NCBI RefSeq assembly: GCF_003289955.1
Contig: NZ_QLZR01000002.1
Span: 558,001-622,000 of the forward strand
DNA length: 64,000 nucleotides
Reading direction: 5' to 3'
From: Planococcus halotolerans
GTDB lineage: Bacteria; Bacillota; Bacilli; Bacillales_A; Planococcaceae
In this document: positions 36,105-45,549 of the stretch, in pieces
Position numbering within the stretch: position 1 is the stretch's first letter
How the letters are laid out: each line of letters begins with the position of its first letter
Program-made: the position numbers and the translations under genes
Notes under the pieces: generated by a model
Seen by the model: only the letters and a program-made list of their open reading frames with translations
What the model was told of the DNA's origin: nothing
Databases searched by the model: none

Positions 36105-36138
36105 GCACGGCGCCAATTGGCGCCGTGCTTATTTTTTT
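36103..36138 (+). terminator. spxH intrinsic terminator
   Basis: AAGCACGGCGCC-AATT-GGCGCCGTGCTT is a near-perfect GC-rich stem followed by a T run, just after the spxH stop. Confidence 0.95.
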
Positions 36139-36148
36139 GTAACTATAG

Positions 36149-36180
36149 AAAAACGCCTGCCACGTCCGGCAGGCGTTTTT
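36149..36180. terminator. second hairpin downstream of spxH
   Basis: AAAAACGCCTGCC-ACGTCC-GGCAGGCGTTTTT is another terminator-like hairpin with A and T flanks. The 304-base gap to pepF holds this, the spxH terminator and AT-rich DNA with no ORF. Confidence 0.8.
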
Positions 36181-36364
36181 CATTACACAAAGGGGATGGG
36201 AGAAATGTTCACGCTCAAACAAAGGGGTGTATGTTTGTATGTGATTTATTTCACAACTTAACTTTATCACGGAATAATTGTTTATGCAATAATTCACAAA
36301 CTAATTCACAAATTTGTCATATTAGTAAGTAGAATGAGATTTATTTAATTATATCAAAATAACG

Positions 36365-36398
36365 AAAAAAAGAGAGACCCCTTATGAAAGAGCCTCTC
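36365..36398 (-). terminator. pepF terminator
   Basis: On the minus strand GAGAGGCTC and GGGGTCTCTC form a stem (with G-T pairs), followed by seven Ts, ten bases after the pepF stop. Confidence 0.75.
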
Positions 36399-36408
36399 GT
36401 AAACAATA

Positions 36409-38217
36409 TTATTTTTTAAGCAATAACTTCTCCAGTTCAATTAATTTTTCCTCAAAAACTTTGCATGCCTCTTCTACTGGAGATGAAGAAGTCATATCGA
36501 CACCTGCTTTTTTGAGGACTTCAATCGGGTAATCCGAGCTTCCAGCTTTCAGGAATTCATTGATGAAACGATCGACAGCCGGCTGCCCTTCTTCCAGAAT
36601 ACCTTTGCTTAATGCTGTGGCGGCACTAAAGCCCGTAGCATATTGGAAGACATAGTAATTATAGTAGAAGTGAGGAATTCTTGCCCACTCCATACCAATC
36701 TCTTCATCCACTGCCACATCTTCGCCAAAATATTTTTTATTCAATTCATAATAAACTTCCGTCAGGCGGTCAGCTGTCAAAGCTTCGCCTTCCTGATCCA
36801 TTTTGTGGATAGTATGCTCAAATTCCGCAAACATTGTCTGGCGGAATACGGTACCGCGGAAACCATCAAGCCAGTGGTTAAGCAAGTAAATACGCTCCTG
36901 ATCATCTTCCGTTGCTTTCACCATATATTCGTTCAGCAAAGCCTCATTTGTAGTAGAAGCAACTTCAGCGACGAAAATAGAATAATCACCATAGACGTAA
37001 GGCTGTGACGCGCGCGTATAGTGACTGTGTACGCTGTGGCCGAATTCATGGGCCAAAGTGAAAAGGTTATCGACATTATCCTGCCAGTTCATCAGGATAT
37101 AGGGATTTGTTCCATAAGCGCCTGATGAATAAGCTCCGCTCCGCTTCCCTTTATTCTCCAGAACGTCTACCCATCTGTTCTGTATGCCTTCAGCGACAAT
37201 CCCTGTATATTCCTCCCCAAGTGCAGACAAACCTTTCAGCATGATGTCTGTCGCTTTTTCATAAGGGATTTCCATCTTCACTTCTTTAACAAGCGGCGTG
37301 TGCATATCCCACATATGGACCTTATCGATGCCAAGTACTTCTTTGCGCAGAGCCGCATAGCGATGCAATAAATGCAAATTATTGTTTACGGTTTCCACAA
37401 GATTATCATAGACACTTTCCGGAATATGGTCATCCGCTAAAGCTGCATGCCGTGCTGAATCATATTTACGTACTCGTGCGTTCACGTTATCACGTTTCAC
37501 AGTTCCGGCTAATGTTGACGCAAAAGTATTAAGGAACTTGCCATACGTTGCGTAAACCGCTTTAAAGGCATCTTCACGGACACGGCGGTCTTTGCTTTCC
37601 AAGAAGCGGATATAGTTGCCATGTGTAATCTGGACCGTTTCCCCGTCTTCATCTTTAATCTCTGGAAACTCCAAATCTGCGTTATTCAGCATGCCAAATG
37701 TTTCGGAAGATGCGCTGCCAACTTCAGATAATTGAGCAAGCAGTGATTCCTGCTCAGCCGGCAAAACATGCGGACGCATGGCGTTCAATTCTTCCAGGGC
37801 ATGCTTATAAAGTTTGAGCCCTTTATGTTCTTCCACATATCCATTTAAAGTTTCTTCATCGAGCTCAAGGATTTCCGGGGTCAAGAATGACAAGCCTGCC
37901 GCAATCTTTGCGTACAATGCCTTAATTCGGCTATCCATTGCCTGATATTTCGAATTGGTCGTATCCTGATCGTAGCGCATATGAGAATATGTATATAATC
38001 TTCTCAAACGTTCCGACAATTCGTCCTTATAAGTCAAAACTTCAAACAGGGATTCTGCTCCCCCTTTCAATTTCCCTTCGTATGAACCTGCTTTTTCAGC
38101 GAGTGCAGCAACTTCTTTAAACTCACTTTCCCATGCTTCGTCTGTCGGAAATATGTCTTCCAGCTTCCAGGTTAATTCAACTGGTACTTCTTCACGTTTC
38201 AATATTTTATTAGCCAT
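36409..38217 (-). CDS. pepF: oligoendopeptidase F
   Basis: A 602-residue M3B zinc metallopeptidase that cuts short peptides in the cytoplasm. The zinc motif is LFTLAHEFGHSVHSHYT (HEFGH, about residue 387) with the third ligand in VAEVASTTNEALL (about 415). Length matches the family. It sits next to coiA in the same direction, as in B. subtilis, and may turn over peptides taken up by Opp. The start has AGGAGGAAAATAA upstream. Confidence 0.96.
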   Translation of the reverse strand: MANKILKREEVPVELTWKLEDIFPTDEAWESEFKEVAALAEKAGSYEGKLKGGAESLFEVLTYKDELSERLRRLYTYSHMRYDQDTTNSKYQAMDSRIKALYAKIAAGLSFLTPEILELDEETLNGYVEEHKGLKLYKHALEELNAMRPHVLPAEQESLLAQLSEVGSASSETFGMLNNADLEFPEIKDEDGETVQITHGNYIRFLESKDRRVREDAFKAVYATYGKFLNTFASTLAGTVKRDNVNARVRKYDSARHAALADDHIPESVYDNLVETVNNNLHLLHRYAALRKEVLGIDKVHMWDMHTPLVKEVKMEIPYEKATDIMLKGLSALGEEYTGIVAEGIQNRWVDVLENKGKRSGAYSSGAYGTNPYILMNWQDNVDNLFTLAHEFGHSVHSHYTRASQPYVYGDYSIFVAEVASTTNEALLNEYMVKATEDDQERIYLLNHWLDGFRGTVFRQTMFAEFEHTIHKMDQEGEALTADRLTEVYYELNKKYFGEDVAVDEEIGMEWARIPHFYYNYYVFQYATGFSAATALSKGILEEGQPAVDRFINEFLKAGSSDYPIEVLKKAGVDMTSSSPVEEACKVFEEKLIELEKLLLKK

Positions 38218-38262
38218 TTATTTTCCTCCTTCGTCCTTCTCTTTCGGGAGTCGAACTACATC

Positions 38263-39366
38263 TTATTTTCTCAATTTTCGTACGCTTTTGCAATAGATAT
38301 CATATAATGCATCTATTTGCTTTAACTGATCGCCTTCTGCATCTTCCACTTCTTTCAGAAAATCTGCATAGTCGTTTAGAACCGCCTCTGCTTTCCTTGC
38401 ATCTGAGGCACCCTGAATCTTGATAATACCGGAAGAAATTACTTTTTCATTTGGAATTCCCTGGCGGTATGCACGGAGCATTTTCAATTGCCATATAACC
38501 ACATGGCCTGCAATGCAATCGGCTCCTGAAATAGGCACACCGATCGAGTCAGGGAGATTTCGCATATCCAATTGAAGTTCGTAGCAAAGAAGCCAGAACG
38601 GATTCTGATATCTTCTTTTGGCGAAGTACTGGGACTGGACGAAACTGGCGCGTGCGTTTACAAAAATTGTGCAGATGGAATCGAAATCTTTTTTAGAAAG
38701 AGGTTTGGGTTTCGCAAACGGATGAGTCTGCCTGTCCAATGGCAAAGTCACAACTTTTCCGGCCCATTTGCTGCCACTGATATGGAATAGGTTCGAAAAA
38801 TATTGAAATTGCTTTACTTCAGGATTTAAAAGCATTAAATAATTTGAGTGATTATGATTCAACAGCATCTCTCGCTGATATTCCCTGATTCTGAGTATCT
38901 GGATTCTGTTTTCCATAGTTTCTTTGCTTCCTGCAATCCAGATGAATTCAAGTCCATGCCTTGAGTATGCAGCAGACCGTCTCACTATGTCTGTTGCGGA
39001 TATGGGGCTGCATTGATATTCAATCACAGTATGCCGAGCAACAAATACATCGGCCCTTTGCCGGATGTCCGGTAAATACGATTCAATTTCCACTGGAATG
39101 CCTTTAGTGATGAAAAATTGTTGAAGCAAAATCTTGCCCTGAAGGTGCAAGGAAGATTCCTGTTCGCTGGAACCGCAAACTGATAGAGACTTATGGGCAA
39201 AGTGAGGAATTTTAATATCACCAATTTTCAGGAGCACGCTGCTTCCACAATCGGGACAGTAAAACTTATGAAGCTTTCTCAAGATGAGCAAGTCTTGTCG
39301 GTTAAGCTCCTCCGTTAAATAGATCAGGTTTTGTTCAGCTGTTTTAGCGACTAATATGTCTGTCAC
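38263..39366 (-). CDS. coiA: competence protein CoiA
   Basis: A 367-residue cytoplasmic CoiA-type protein, needed for recombination during natural transformation in other firmicutes. The N-terminal segment has a Cys2 zinc-like motif, FYCPDCGSSVLLKIGDIKIPHFAHKSLSVC. The nuclease-like region has QRADVFVARHTVIEYQCSPIS (about residues 98-120), whose Asp and Glu-x-Gln resemble a PD-(D/E)XK core. The start is uncertain: GTG 39366 is directly after AAAGGAGC, while TTG 39408 is longer but lies across a TATAAT element. The gene converges neither with mecA nor pepF; it is read in the same direction as both. Confidence 0.88.
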   Translation of the reverse strand: MTDILVAKTAEQNLIYLTEELNRQDLLILRKLHKFYCPDCGSSVLLKIGDIKIPHFAHKSLSVCGSSEQESSLHLQGKILLQQFFITKGIPVEIESYLPDIRQRADVFVARHTVIEYQCSPISATDIVRRSAAYSRHGLEFIWIAGSKETMENRIQILRIREYQREMLLNHNHSNYLMLLNPEVKQFQYFSNLFHISGSKWAGKVVTLPLDRQTHPFAKPKPLSKKDFDSICTIFVNARASFVQSQYFAKRRYQNPFWLLCYELQLDMRNLPDSIGVPISGADCIAGHVVIWQLKMLRAYRQGIPNEKVISSGIIKIQGASDARKAEAVLNDYADFLKEVEDAEGDQLKQIDALYDIYCKSVRKLRK

Positions 39367-39460
39367 GCTCCTTTTCTCAATTATAGAATTAAGACTGAAT
39401 ATAAACAATATTCAAATTAATTAAAGAGAGCGCAGACAGATTTCAACAAACCATATAAAA

Positions 39461-39501
39461 GAGCCCGAAAGAAAAAGTAATGCTTTTTCTTTCGGGCTTT
39501 A
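39461..39501 (-). terminator. mecA terminator
   Basis: On the minus strand AAAGCCCGAAAGAAAAAGC-ATT-ACTTTTTCTTTCGGGCT forms a near-perfect long stem ending in a T-rich stretch, 20 bases after the mecA stop codon. Confidence 0.85.
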
Positions 39502-39521
39502 TATAGGTTTATAAGTTTTTA

Positions 39522-40184
39522 TTAGCCGAAATAATGCAGTACGTTAGCTAATGCATCTTTTTTGAAAATTTCCTTACCGTATTCTTCAAGACGATGAATC
39601 GTTACAGGAGAACCTTGAAGATATTCTGTAAAGACACTGATATGGTCTTTGATATCATCATCTGAATGCAGGATTTCGTCAAAGCTGACATGAAGGAAAT
39701 ACTTGCCTTCAAAATGGTATAAAGCCGTTTCGATTGGTACATATTGCAAACGGCGTGACAATGGAATCAATTCATCAACTTCAGTAACTACATAACTGTA
39801 TTCAAGATTTTTGGTATCCGGTTCGTTGAAAACAGGTTCGAATTCATCAAATTCTGTAGCAGCTGATGCACCGTCCTCATTTGAAAACATTCTGCGGCGT
39901 TCTTCTATATCATCCGGCATATCGAGCTTTTGGCCGTCTTTAGTCAGTTGGGCACGTGTAACTGTAACTTCCAGTCCTTTGTCCATTGCCTGGACTTGAA
40001 TCCATAGCGGACCTTCCATAACAAAATCGGCTTCTTCATTGACTTCATCCATCATTTCCCAAAAAAGTTCTTCACTTTTATCTCTGTTGAACCATATTTC
40101 ATCACGGCTGAACCCACGTTCTTCAACGTCGAGATAGGAAATGTAAAATTTAACTGTGTTATCATTAATGCGTTCTATTTCCAT
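39522..40184 (-). CDS. mecA: adaptor protein MecA
   Basis: A 220-residue ClpC adaptor. The N-terminal substrate-binding segment is MEIERINDNTVKFYISYLDVEERGFSRDEIWFNRDKSEELFWEMMDEV. An acidic linker (about 100-115) leads to the C-terminal ClpC-binding domain (EYSYVVTEVDELIPLSRRLQYVPIETALYHFEGKYFLHVSF). MecA targets ComK and other proteins to ClpCP and modulates Spx in Bacillus. It lies between spx and coiA in the B. subtilis order, with its own terminator. AAAGGAGAGG precedes the ATG. Confidence 0.96.
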   Translation of the reverse strand: MEIERINDNTVKFYISYLDVEERGFSRDEIWFNRDKSEELFWEMMDEVNEEADFVMEGPLWIQVQAMDKGLEVTVTRAQLTKDGQKLDMPDDIEERRRMFSNEDGASAATEFDEFEPVFNEPDTKNLEYSYVVTEVDELIPLSRRLQYVPIETALYHFEGKYFLHVSFDEILHSDDDIKDHISVFTEYLQGSPVTIHRLEEYGKEIFKKDALANVLHYFG

Positions 40185-40380
40185 TTTACACCTCTCCTTT
40201 CGAATTGGACCAAGAGGATCTTCCTCATAAGCCGTGCGGTGTTGCTTTCTTTATTATATCGCGTTTTGAACTGTATGAGAAAGTTAATGCCTATATCCAT
40301 AAGTCAGGCGGCGGATAATTATTTTAGAGTTTATGCCAATTAAACAAAAATTGCAAGATATATAACTGATTTAAATACAG

Positions 40381-40434
40381 AAAAGCTGTCCAAAGATCCA
40401 TTATGAATTGACATAAAGGCCGGACAGCTTTTAG
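40381..40434 (-). terminator. spxA terminator
   Basis: On the minus strand AAAAGCTGTCC pairs with GGACAGCTTTT around a ~30-base loop, downstream of the spx stop codon. Confidence 0.65.
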
Positions 40435-40441
40435 CTTATTT

Positions 40442-40837
40442 TCAGTTCACCATTCGTTGAGCTTCAAGCAATTGATATGCTCTCACTTTACGAGGGAGGA
40501 ACCGGCGGATTTCATCTTCGTTATAACCGACTTGCAGTCTTTTTTCGTCCATGATGATCGGCCGGCGCAACAGGCCAGGGTGTTCCTGGATTAACTCATA
40601 TAATCTCTGAAGTGGAAGACTTTCAACATCGACGTTCAATTTCTGAAAAATTTTCGAACGTGTTGAGATAATTTCATCTGTTCCATCTTCTGTCATTCGT
40701 AAAATCTCTTTAATTTCACTGATTGTAAGAGGTTCAGAAAATATGTTGCGTTCTGTATATGGAATATCATGCTCTTCCAACCATGCTTTTGCTTTTCGGC
40801 AAGATGTGCAACTTGGGGAAGTAAATAGCGTTACCAT
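40442..40837 (-). CDS. spxA: redox-sensing transcriptional regulator Spx
   Basis: A 131-residue ArsC-like regulator that binds the alpha subunit of RNA polymerase. The redox switch is [19 protein letters not shown] (Cys10-x-x-Cys13). The central [24 protein letters not shown] and the RPI motif in [28 protein letters not shown] are typical of the family. Chosen start ATG 40837 gives the exact usual length of 131; an ATG one codon upstream is equally near the RBS AGGAAGTG. Spx levels are set by SpxH-ClpXP, and SpxH is encoded nearby. Confidence 0.97.
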   Translation of the reverse strand: MVTLFTSPSCTSCRKAKAWLEEHDIPYTERNIFSEPLTISEIKEILRMTEDGTDEIISTRSKIFQKLNVDVESLPLQRLYELIQEHPGLLRRPIIMDEKRLQVGYNEDEIRRFLPRKVRAYQLLEAQRMVN

Positions 40838-40876
40838 CATAATTGAACACTTCCTTTCGGATTCGGGGAATTCCAT

Positions 40877-41160
40877 TTATATCTTACTAAATTAGAATGA
40901 ATATAATTTAGAAGCTTTACATTCATTATACAATAACTCACTTAAATTGAATATAGAAATCACAAATTAATATAGGAAATGCATAATACTTGTCACATAA
41001 TCGCTATAATTCTACTTTATCATAAACTGCTACATTATAATTTTACCCGCTTCTTTTAACAGTTAAACCCAAAATATTATTTTTTTTATTCTCAATTAGA
41101 AGTTTCTTTTTGAAAATAAATCCTACACTTAATAGTACGATTCAAACAATAAAAAGTTTC
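40877..41160. other. AT-rich spx upstream region, no ORF
   Basis: About 280 bases without a supported gene. On the minus strand a TATAAT at 40931-40926 is the likely -10 of an spx promoter; the -35 is poor (TTCAAT with short spacing). The spx gene is known for several promoters in Bacillus, but I cannot assign others from sequence. No repeat or structured RNA was seen. Confidence 0.4.
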
Positions 41161-41164
41161 ATAA

Positions 41165-41196
41165 AAAAGAAGCTGATTTAAAAAAATCAGCCTCTT
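41165..41196 (-). terminator. terminator of the GH-like gene
   Basis: On the minus strand AAGAGGCTGATTT pairs with AAATCAGCTTCTT, followed by TTTTTT. Confidence 0.85.
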
Positions 41197-41204
41197 TTCA
41201 TCAA

Positions 41205-42419
41205 TTAATTGTTTGGGGTATAATCTACGCCCGGAGAATACGTATTGCCTGCATTCCAGAGAAGAAATTCTTCTATGCCGTTATCGTTCAGCGCCTTGAT
41301 CTGGGCTTCAACTTCAGCTTTTCCGTAGTTCAGGTAATTCCCTGCCCCAAGATAAGACGCAGTGAAATCCTGCAGCCATGGACGTGAAACCGGCGGGTTC
41401 TCAAGCTCGCCCAATTTTGCGTTTTCCACTTTTGCATATTCAGCCACTAATTTATATGGTTCCAGATCCGGTTTTGCAATTCCAAAATACGAAGTCCAGT
41501 GACTTGGATAAATCATAGAAGAGATAACATCAACGTTTTCAGAGATTTTAGAGAAGTTCTGGCCAATCCCTGGTGCTTCAGGCAAAGTCGCAGAATAACC
41601 GAAGATGTCGACGGAAACTTCTACATCATAAGGTTTTAATTGTTCATGAGCATAGGCTACAAAATCTGTGACTGCAGCAACACGGCTTTGTACTCCATCA
41701 TACTCGTCGCCCCCGTACTCACCTTTAGAATACTGCAATGTATCTGCACGGTTCTCAAAGCCTTCAGGGAAACGGACATAGTCGAATTGGATTTCCTTGA
41801 AGCCCAATTTTGCAGCTTCAATGGCGATGTCCACATTATAATCCCATACTTCTTTCATATAAGGATTGACGAAAGCTTCCCCTCTGCGGTTCTTCCATAC
41901 CTGACCGCCCTCCTGGAACGACCACTCTGGCTTGTTTTCTGCCAGCGCTGAATCCTTAAATACCACCACACGCGCTATTGGATAGATTTCCTCTTGTTCT
42001 AAACGCTCAAGCATTGCTCGAGGATCTTTGATATAAGGTTGGCCAATTTCATATTCAGCTATCTGGGAACCTTCTTCAGGTACATAAGTCAGATAACCGA
42101 AATCTTCTTTAACATCAATGACCATTGCATTCAAATCAGTTGAACCGACCAAATCAATCAGGCTGTCAAAACGCGCTCCCCCAGCGGAATGTCCTGTAAC
42201 GAATATTCCACGGACTGCGTCTGGGTATTCAAATGTAAGACCCGAGTTGTATTTGAATAACTGTGAGCTGGACAGAACTTCCGAATTTATTTCAATTGCA
42301 CTGTATGTACGTGTTGTGAAGTCTTGTGCTTTCTCATCTGCTGCCATAGCCGGTGCCGTAGCTAGTCCACTGAATAATAAAGCGGTTGCTGCTGCTAATT
42401 TTATTTTTTTCATATTCAC
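41205..42419 (-). CDS. secreted putative glycoside hydrolase (DUF4015 / PF13200-like)
   Basis: A 404-residue exported protein with a signal peptide (LAAATALLFSGLATAPAMAADEK, cleavage near AMA-AD). The rest is a TIM-barrel-like enzyme. Features of the DUF4015 family are RGIFVTGHSAGGARFDSLIDLV, NAMVIDVKEDFGYLTY, YIKDPRAMLERLEQEEIYPIARVVVFKD, GFKEIQFDYVRFPEG, VSVDIFGYSATL and DVISSMIYPSHWTSYFGI. Glycosidase activity is a fold-based guess. Conserved acidic residues in VIDVKED and DYVRFPEG could be catalytic. It lies between oppF and spx with its own terminator. Confidence 0.8.
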   Translation of the reverse strand: MNMKKIKLAAATALLFSGLATAPAMAADEKAQDFTTRTYSAIEINSEVLSSSQLFKYNSGLTFEYPDAVRGIFVTGHSAGGARFDSLIDLVGSTDLNAMVIDVKEDFGYLTYVPEEGSQIAEYEIGQPYIKDPRAMLERLEQEEIYPIARVVVFKDSALAENKPEWSFQEGGQVWKNRRGEAFVNPYMKEVWDYNVDIAIEAAKLGFKEIQFDYVRFPEGFENRADTLQYSKGEYGGDEYDGVQSRVAAVTDFVAYAHEQLKPYDVEVSVDIFGYSATLPEAPGIGQNFSKISENVDVISSMIYPSHWTSYFGIAKPDLEPYKLVAEYAKVENAKLGELENPPVSRPWLQDFTASYLGAGNYLNYGKAEVEAQIKALNDNGIEEFLLWNAGNTYSPGVDYTPNN

Positions 42420-42481
42420 CTTAACATCCTCTCAGTTGTCTTTCTCATTCCATTTTATCATCATTTTGACAAATTGAAACA

Positions 42482-42514
42482 AAAAAATAGCAATACCACG
42501 ATGTGGCATTGCTA
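42482..42514 (-). terminator. opp operon terminator
   Basis: On the minus strand AGCAATGCCAC and GTGGTATTGCT form a stem, followed by ATTTTTTT, just after the oppF stop. Confidence 0.85.
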
Positions 42515-42520
42515 AAATTT

Positions 42521-43462
42521 TTACACTTTTAAAGAACCAGCTTTCAAAGCTTCAAATTCACGTTCAGAACAATCCACAAAATGTCCAGGAGTGATTTCTC
42601 TCATACGGACATCTTCGCCTTCCGTGTAATTATGGGAAGCCGGATCGTAGGATTTACGCACGCGATTGCGCTCGTAGTTCGGATCTGGAAGCGGTATCGC
42701 TGAAAGCAATGATTGCGTGTAAGGGTGCATTGGATTGTTATAAAGATCTTCAGCTGGTGCAAGTTCCACCATTTTACCGAAGTACATAACAGCGATGCGG
42801 TCAGATATATATTTGACCATTGAAAGGTCATGGGCGATAAACAAGTAAGTAAGCCCTTTTTCTTTCTGCAAATCTTTCAACAGGTTGACGACCTGCGCCT
42901 GGATTGAAACGTCCAATGCGGAAATCGGCTCATCGGCAATGATGAAATCAGGATCTACCGCAAGTGCACGGGCAATTCCCAAACGCTGTCTTTGTCCACC
43001 TGAGAATTCGTGTGGATAACGGTTTGCGTGTTCTTTATTCAGTCCAACAGTTTCCAGCAGGTCGAAAACCATTTGCTCGCGTTCTTTTGAATTTTTGGCC
43101 AATCCATGGATATCAATGCCTTCTGCGATAATATCCATGACTTTCATCCGTTGGTTCAATGAAGCATATGGATCCTGGAAAATCATCTGCATCTTGCGGT
43201 TGAATTTCTTCAGATCTTTTTTTGATTTCTTGCCGTGGACATTTTCACCTTCATACAATACTTCTCCATCAGTTGCATCGTATAAACGGATAATAGAACG
43301 TCCGGTAGTGGATTTCCCGCAGCCAGACTCTCCAACAAGACCTAAAGTTTCACCTTTGTAAATGTCGAACGAGATGCCATCGACTGCTTTCACTTCATTG
43401 GCTTTACCAACATTGAAATGCTGTTTTAAGTTTCTGATTTCTAGTAATTTCTCAGCCATCAA
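42521..43462 (-). CDS. oppF: oligopeptide ABC transporter ATP-binding protein OppF
   Basis: A 313-residue ATPase energising oligopeptide import. Walker A is [17 protein letters not shown], the signature is [17 protein letters not shown], Walker B is DFIIADEPISALD, and the switch His is in LFIAHDLSM. The C-terminal ~50 residues (NPMHPYTQSLLSAIPLPDP) are the typical Opp/Dpp extension, though the usual Cys-rich Fe-S motif is reduced (a single DCSERE Cys is visible). It overlaps oppD by four bases and ends the operon. Confidence 0.95.
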   Translation of the reverse strand: MMAEKLLEIRNLKQHFNVGKANEVKAVDGISFDIYKGETLGLVGESGCGKSTTGRSIIRLYDATDGEVLYEGENVHGKKSKKDLKKFNRKMQMIFQDPYASLNQRMKVMDIIAEGIDIHGLAKNSKEREQMVFDLLETVGLNKEHANRYPHEFSGGQRQRLGIARALAVDPDFIIADEPISALDVSIQAQVVNLLKDLQKEKGLTYLFIAHDLSMVKYISDRIAVMYFGKMVELAPAEDLYNNPMHPYTQSLLSAIPLPDPNYERNRVRKSYDPASHNYTEGEDVRMREITPGHFVDCSEREFEALKAGSLKV

Positions 43463-44514
43463 TTTGCGCTCCCTTCATAATAACGGCTACCAGGGAACTT
43501 TTTCATTCTTTCGATAACACTCAACGGAGGCTCAACTTGCGGTGCATCCGGGTGCAACAGCCAAGTCGCAGCCATATGAGTATCTGAGATTTTAAAGAAT
43601 GGAGGATCCATTTCCATATCAATCTTCATCGCATATTCACTGCGCAGAGCAAATGCGTCCCCTTTCGGAGGATCCAAAAGATCAGGCGGCGTTCCTGGGA
43701 TAGCATATAATTTTGCATCTTCAGTGTCTAAAGATGGCATTGAACTTAATAGTCCCCATGTATAAGGATGCTGAGGGTTGTAGAATATTTCATCTACAGT
43801 TCCAATTTCAACGATCTTGCCTCCATACATTACTGCTACACGATCCGCAACATTGGCAACAACCCCAAGGTCGTGTGTGATGAAGATGATCGAAGTATCA
43901 ATTTTTTTCTGAAGGTCTTTCATCAACTCAAGAATTTGAGCCTGAATTGTAACATCAAGTGCCGTCGTCGGCTCATCTGCAATCAGAATCTGCGGATTAC
44001 AAGCAAGTGAAATCGCGATAACAATACGCTGGCGCTGTCCACCGGAGAATTGGTGAGGATATTGCTTCATCCGCAATTCCGGTTTTGGCATGCCTACAAG
44101 GCGCAGCAAATCGATAGCCACTTTGCGGGCTTCAGTTTTGCTGATTTTTTGGTGCTTCAGCAATGGTTCTGTAATTTGGCGGCCGATTGGCATCGTTGGA
44201 TTCAACGATGTCATCGGATCTTGGAAAATCATCGAAATATCTTTCCCGCGGATTTTCTGCATTTCTTTATCGGACAGTTTAGTCAGGTCTCTTCCACCGA
44301 ATAAAATCTCTCCATTTTTAAACTCAGCTGAACTCTCAGGCAATAAACGCATGATGGATTTTGTGGTAACAGATTTACCTGAACCCGACTCCCCCACGAT
44401 TGCCAGAGTTTCACCTTTGTATAAATCAAAATTTACACCCCGTATAGCTTTTACTTCCCCGCCAAAAGTGTTAAAGGAAAGTTCGAGGTCTTTAACTTGT
44501 AGAATTTTCTCCAT
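43459..44514 (-). CDS. oppD: oligopeptide ABC transporter ATP-binding protein OppD
   Basis: A 351-residue ATPase, the partner of OppF. Walker A is [16 protein letters not shown], the signature [19 protein letters not shown], Walker [14 protein letters not shown] and the switch His [11 protein letters not shown]. The C-terminal domain has [18 protein letters not shown] and [26 protein letters not shown], which lacks the Cys cluster found in many OppD proteins. Upstream, oppC ends 15 bases before its start. Confidence 0.95.
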   Translation of the reverse strand: MEKILQVKDLELSFNTFGGEVKAIRGVNFDLYKGETLAIVGESGSGKSVTTKSIMRLLPESSAEFKNGEILFGGRDLTKLSDKEMQKIRGKDISMIFQDPMTSLNPTMPIGRQITEPLLKHQKISKTEARKVAIDLLRLVGMPKPELRMKQYPHQFSGGQRQRIVIAISLACNPQILIADEPTTALDVTIQAQILELMKDLQKKIDTSIIFITHDLGVVANVADRVAVMYGGKIVEIGTVDEIFYNPQHPYTWGLLSSMPSLDTEDAKLYAIPGTPPDLLDPPKGDAFALRSEYAMKIDMEMDPPFFKISDTHMAATWLLHPDAPQVEPPLSVIERMKKFPGSRYYEGSAN

Positions 44515-44529
44515 CTTCGGCTTTCCTCC

Positions 44530-45549
44530 TTAATCTTTCATCTTAGGATCGAGGGCATCACGCAATCCATCACCGATCAAGTTGAATGCGATCATGATCA
44601 AACTCAATACGAATGCCGGGATCGCCAAGATATGCGGCTGATACTGGATTAATTTATAACCGTCGTTAATGAGTGTTCCAAGTGAAGCATCCGGTGCCTG
44701 CAGCCCCAATCCGATGAAGCTTAAGAAAGCTTCAAAGAAAATAGCTCCAGGAATCGTGAACATTGTGTTGATGATGATAACACCTAATACGTTAGGCATT
44801 AAATGCTTCCAGATAATACGTCCGTCAGTGGCACCCAATGTACGGGCAGCCAAAACGAATTCCTGTGTTTTGTATTTAAGCACCTGTCCACGGACAACCC
44901 GCGACATACCGGTCCAACCGGTTATGGTCAGTGCGATGATAATGGCCAATATACCTGGATCCATGATCATGATGAATAGAATTACAACAACAAGGTTTGG
45001 AATACCTGTCAAAATCTCAACGATACGCTGCATGATGTCATCGACTCGTCCGCCGAAGTAACCAGAGATACCGCCATAAATTACACCGATCAACATATCA
45101 ATTGCCGCTGCGGCAAATGCGATGAACAGTGATACCTGAGTACCTTTCCAAACACGCGAGAACATATCGCGCCCAAGACCATCAGTACCGAACCAATAGT
45201 TCTGTTCAACATTCTTCATTTCGTATAAATCCACTTCTTTACCGCCAAGTGTACCAACGCCATCAAAAATACCCAGATTTTCAATTACCGGAATTTTAGG
45301 CGGCAGGTTTGCGTGTGTGATCGTTTGTGAATTTGGTGAATAAGGGCTGATAACCGGCCCAAGCAATGCCATGAAAACAATCAATCCGAACAGGATAAGA
45401 CTGAAAATGGCACCTTTGTTCTTTTTAAGTCTGCGCCATGCGTCCTGCCAAAAGCTGACACTTGGTTTTGAGATGCGTTCAGCCTGCTGGGTATCTCTTT
45501 CTATTCTGTCAAAAGACCCTTGAGGCAATTTATCATAGTTTTGAGTCAT
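44530..45549 (-). CDS. oppC: oligopeptide ABC transporter permease OppC
   Basis: A 339-residue inner-membrane permease. The first helix is at about residues 40-60 (IFSLILFGLIVFMALLGPVISPYSP), with a long loop before helix 2. The transport EAA motif is EFVLAARTLGATDGRIIWKHLMPNVLGV (about 235-262). Later helices include GAIFFEAFLSFIGLGLQAPDASLG. Its ATG shares one base with the oppB stop (TAATG), so it is translationally coupled to oppB. Confidence 0.94.
   Translation of the reverse strand: MTQNYDKLPQGSFDRIERDTQQAERISKPSVSFWQDAWRRLKKNKGAIFSLILFGLIVFMALLGPVISPYSPNSQTITHANLPPKIPVIENLGIFDGVGTLGGKEVDLYEMKNVEQNYWFGTDGLGRDMFSRVWKGTQVSLFIAFAAAAIDMLIGVIYGGISGYFGGRVDDIMQRIVEILTGIPNLVVVILFIMIMDPGILAIIIALTITGWTGMSRVVRGQVLKYKTQEFVLAARTLGATDGRIIWKHLMPNVLGVIIINTMFTIPGAIFFEAFLSFIGLGLQAPDASLGTLINDGYKLIQYQPHILAIPAFVLSLIMIAFNLIGDGLRDALDPKMKD

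Noticed and set aside
39367..39408. Upstream TTG start for coiA
   Set aside because: It lies across a TATAAT promoter element and has no RBS, whereas the GTG at 39366 has AAAGGAG directly upstream, though the spacing is short; the start remains uncertain.
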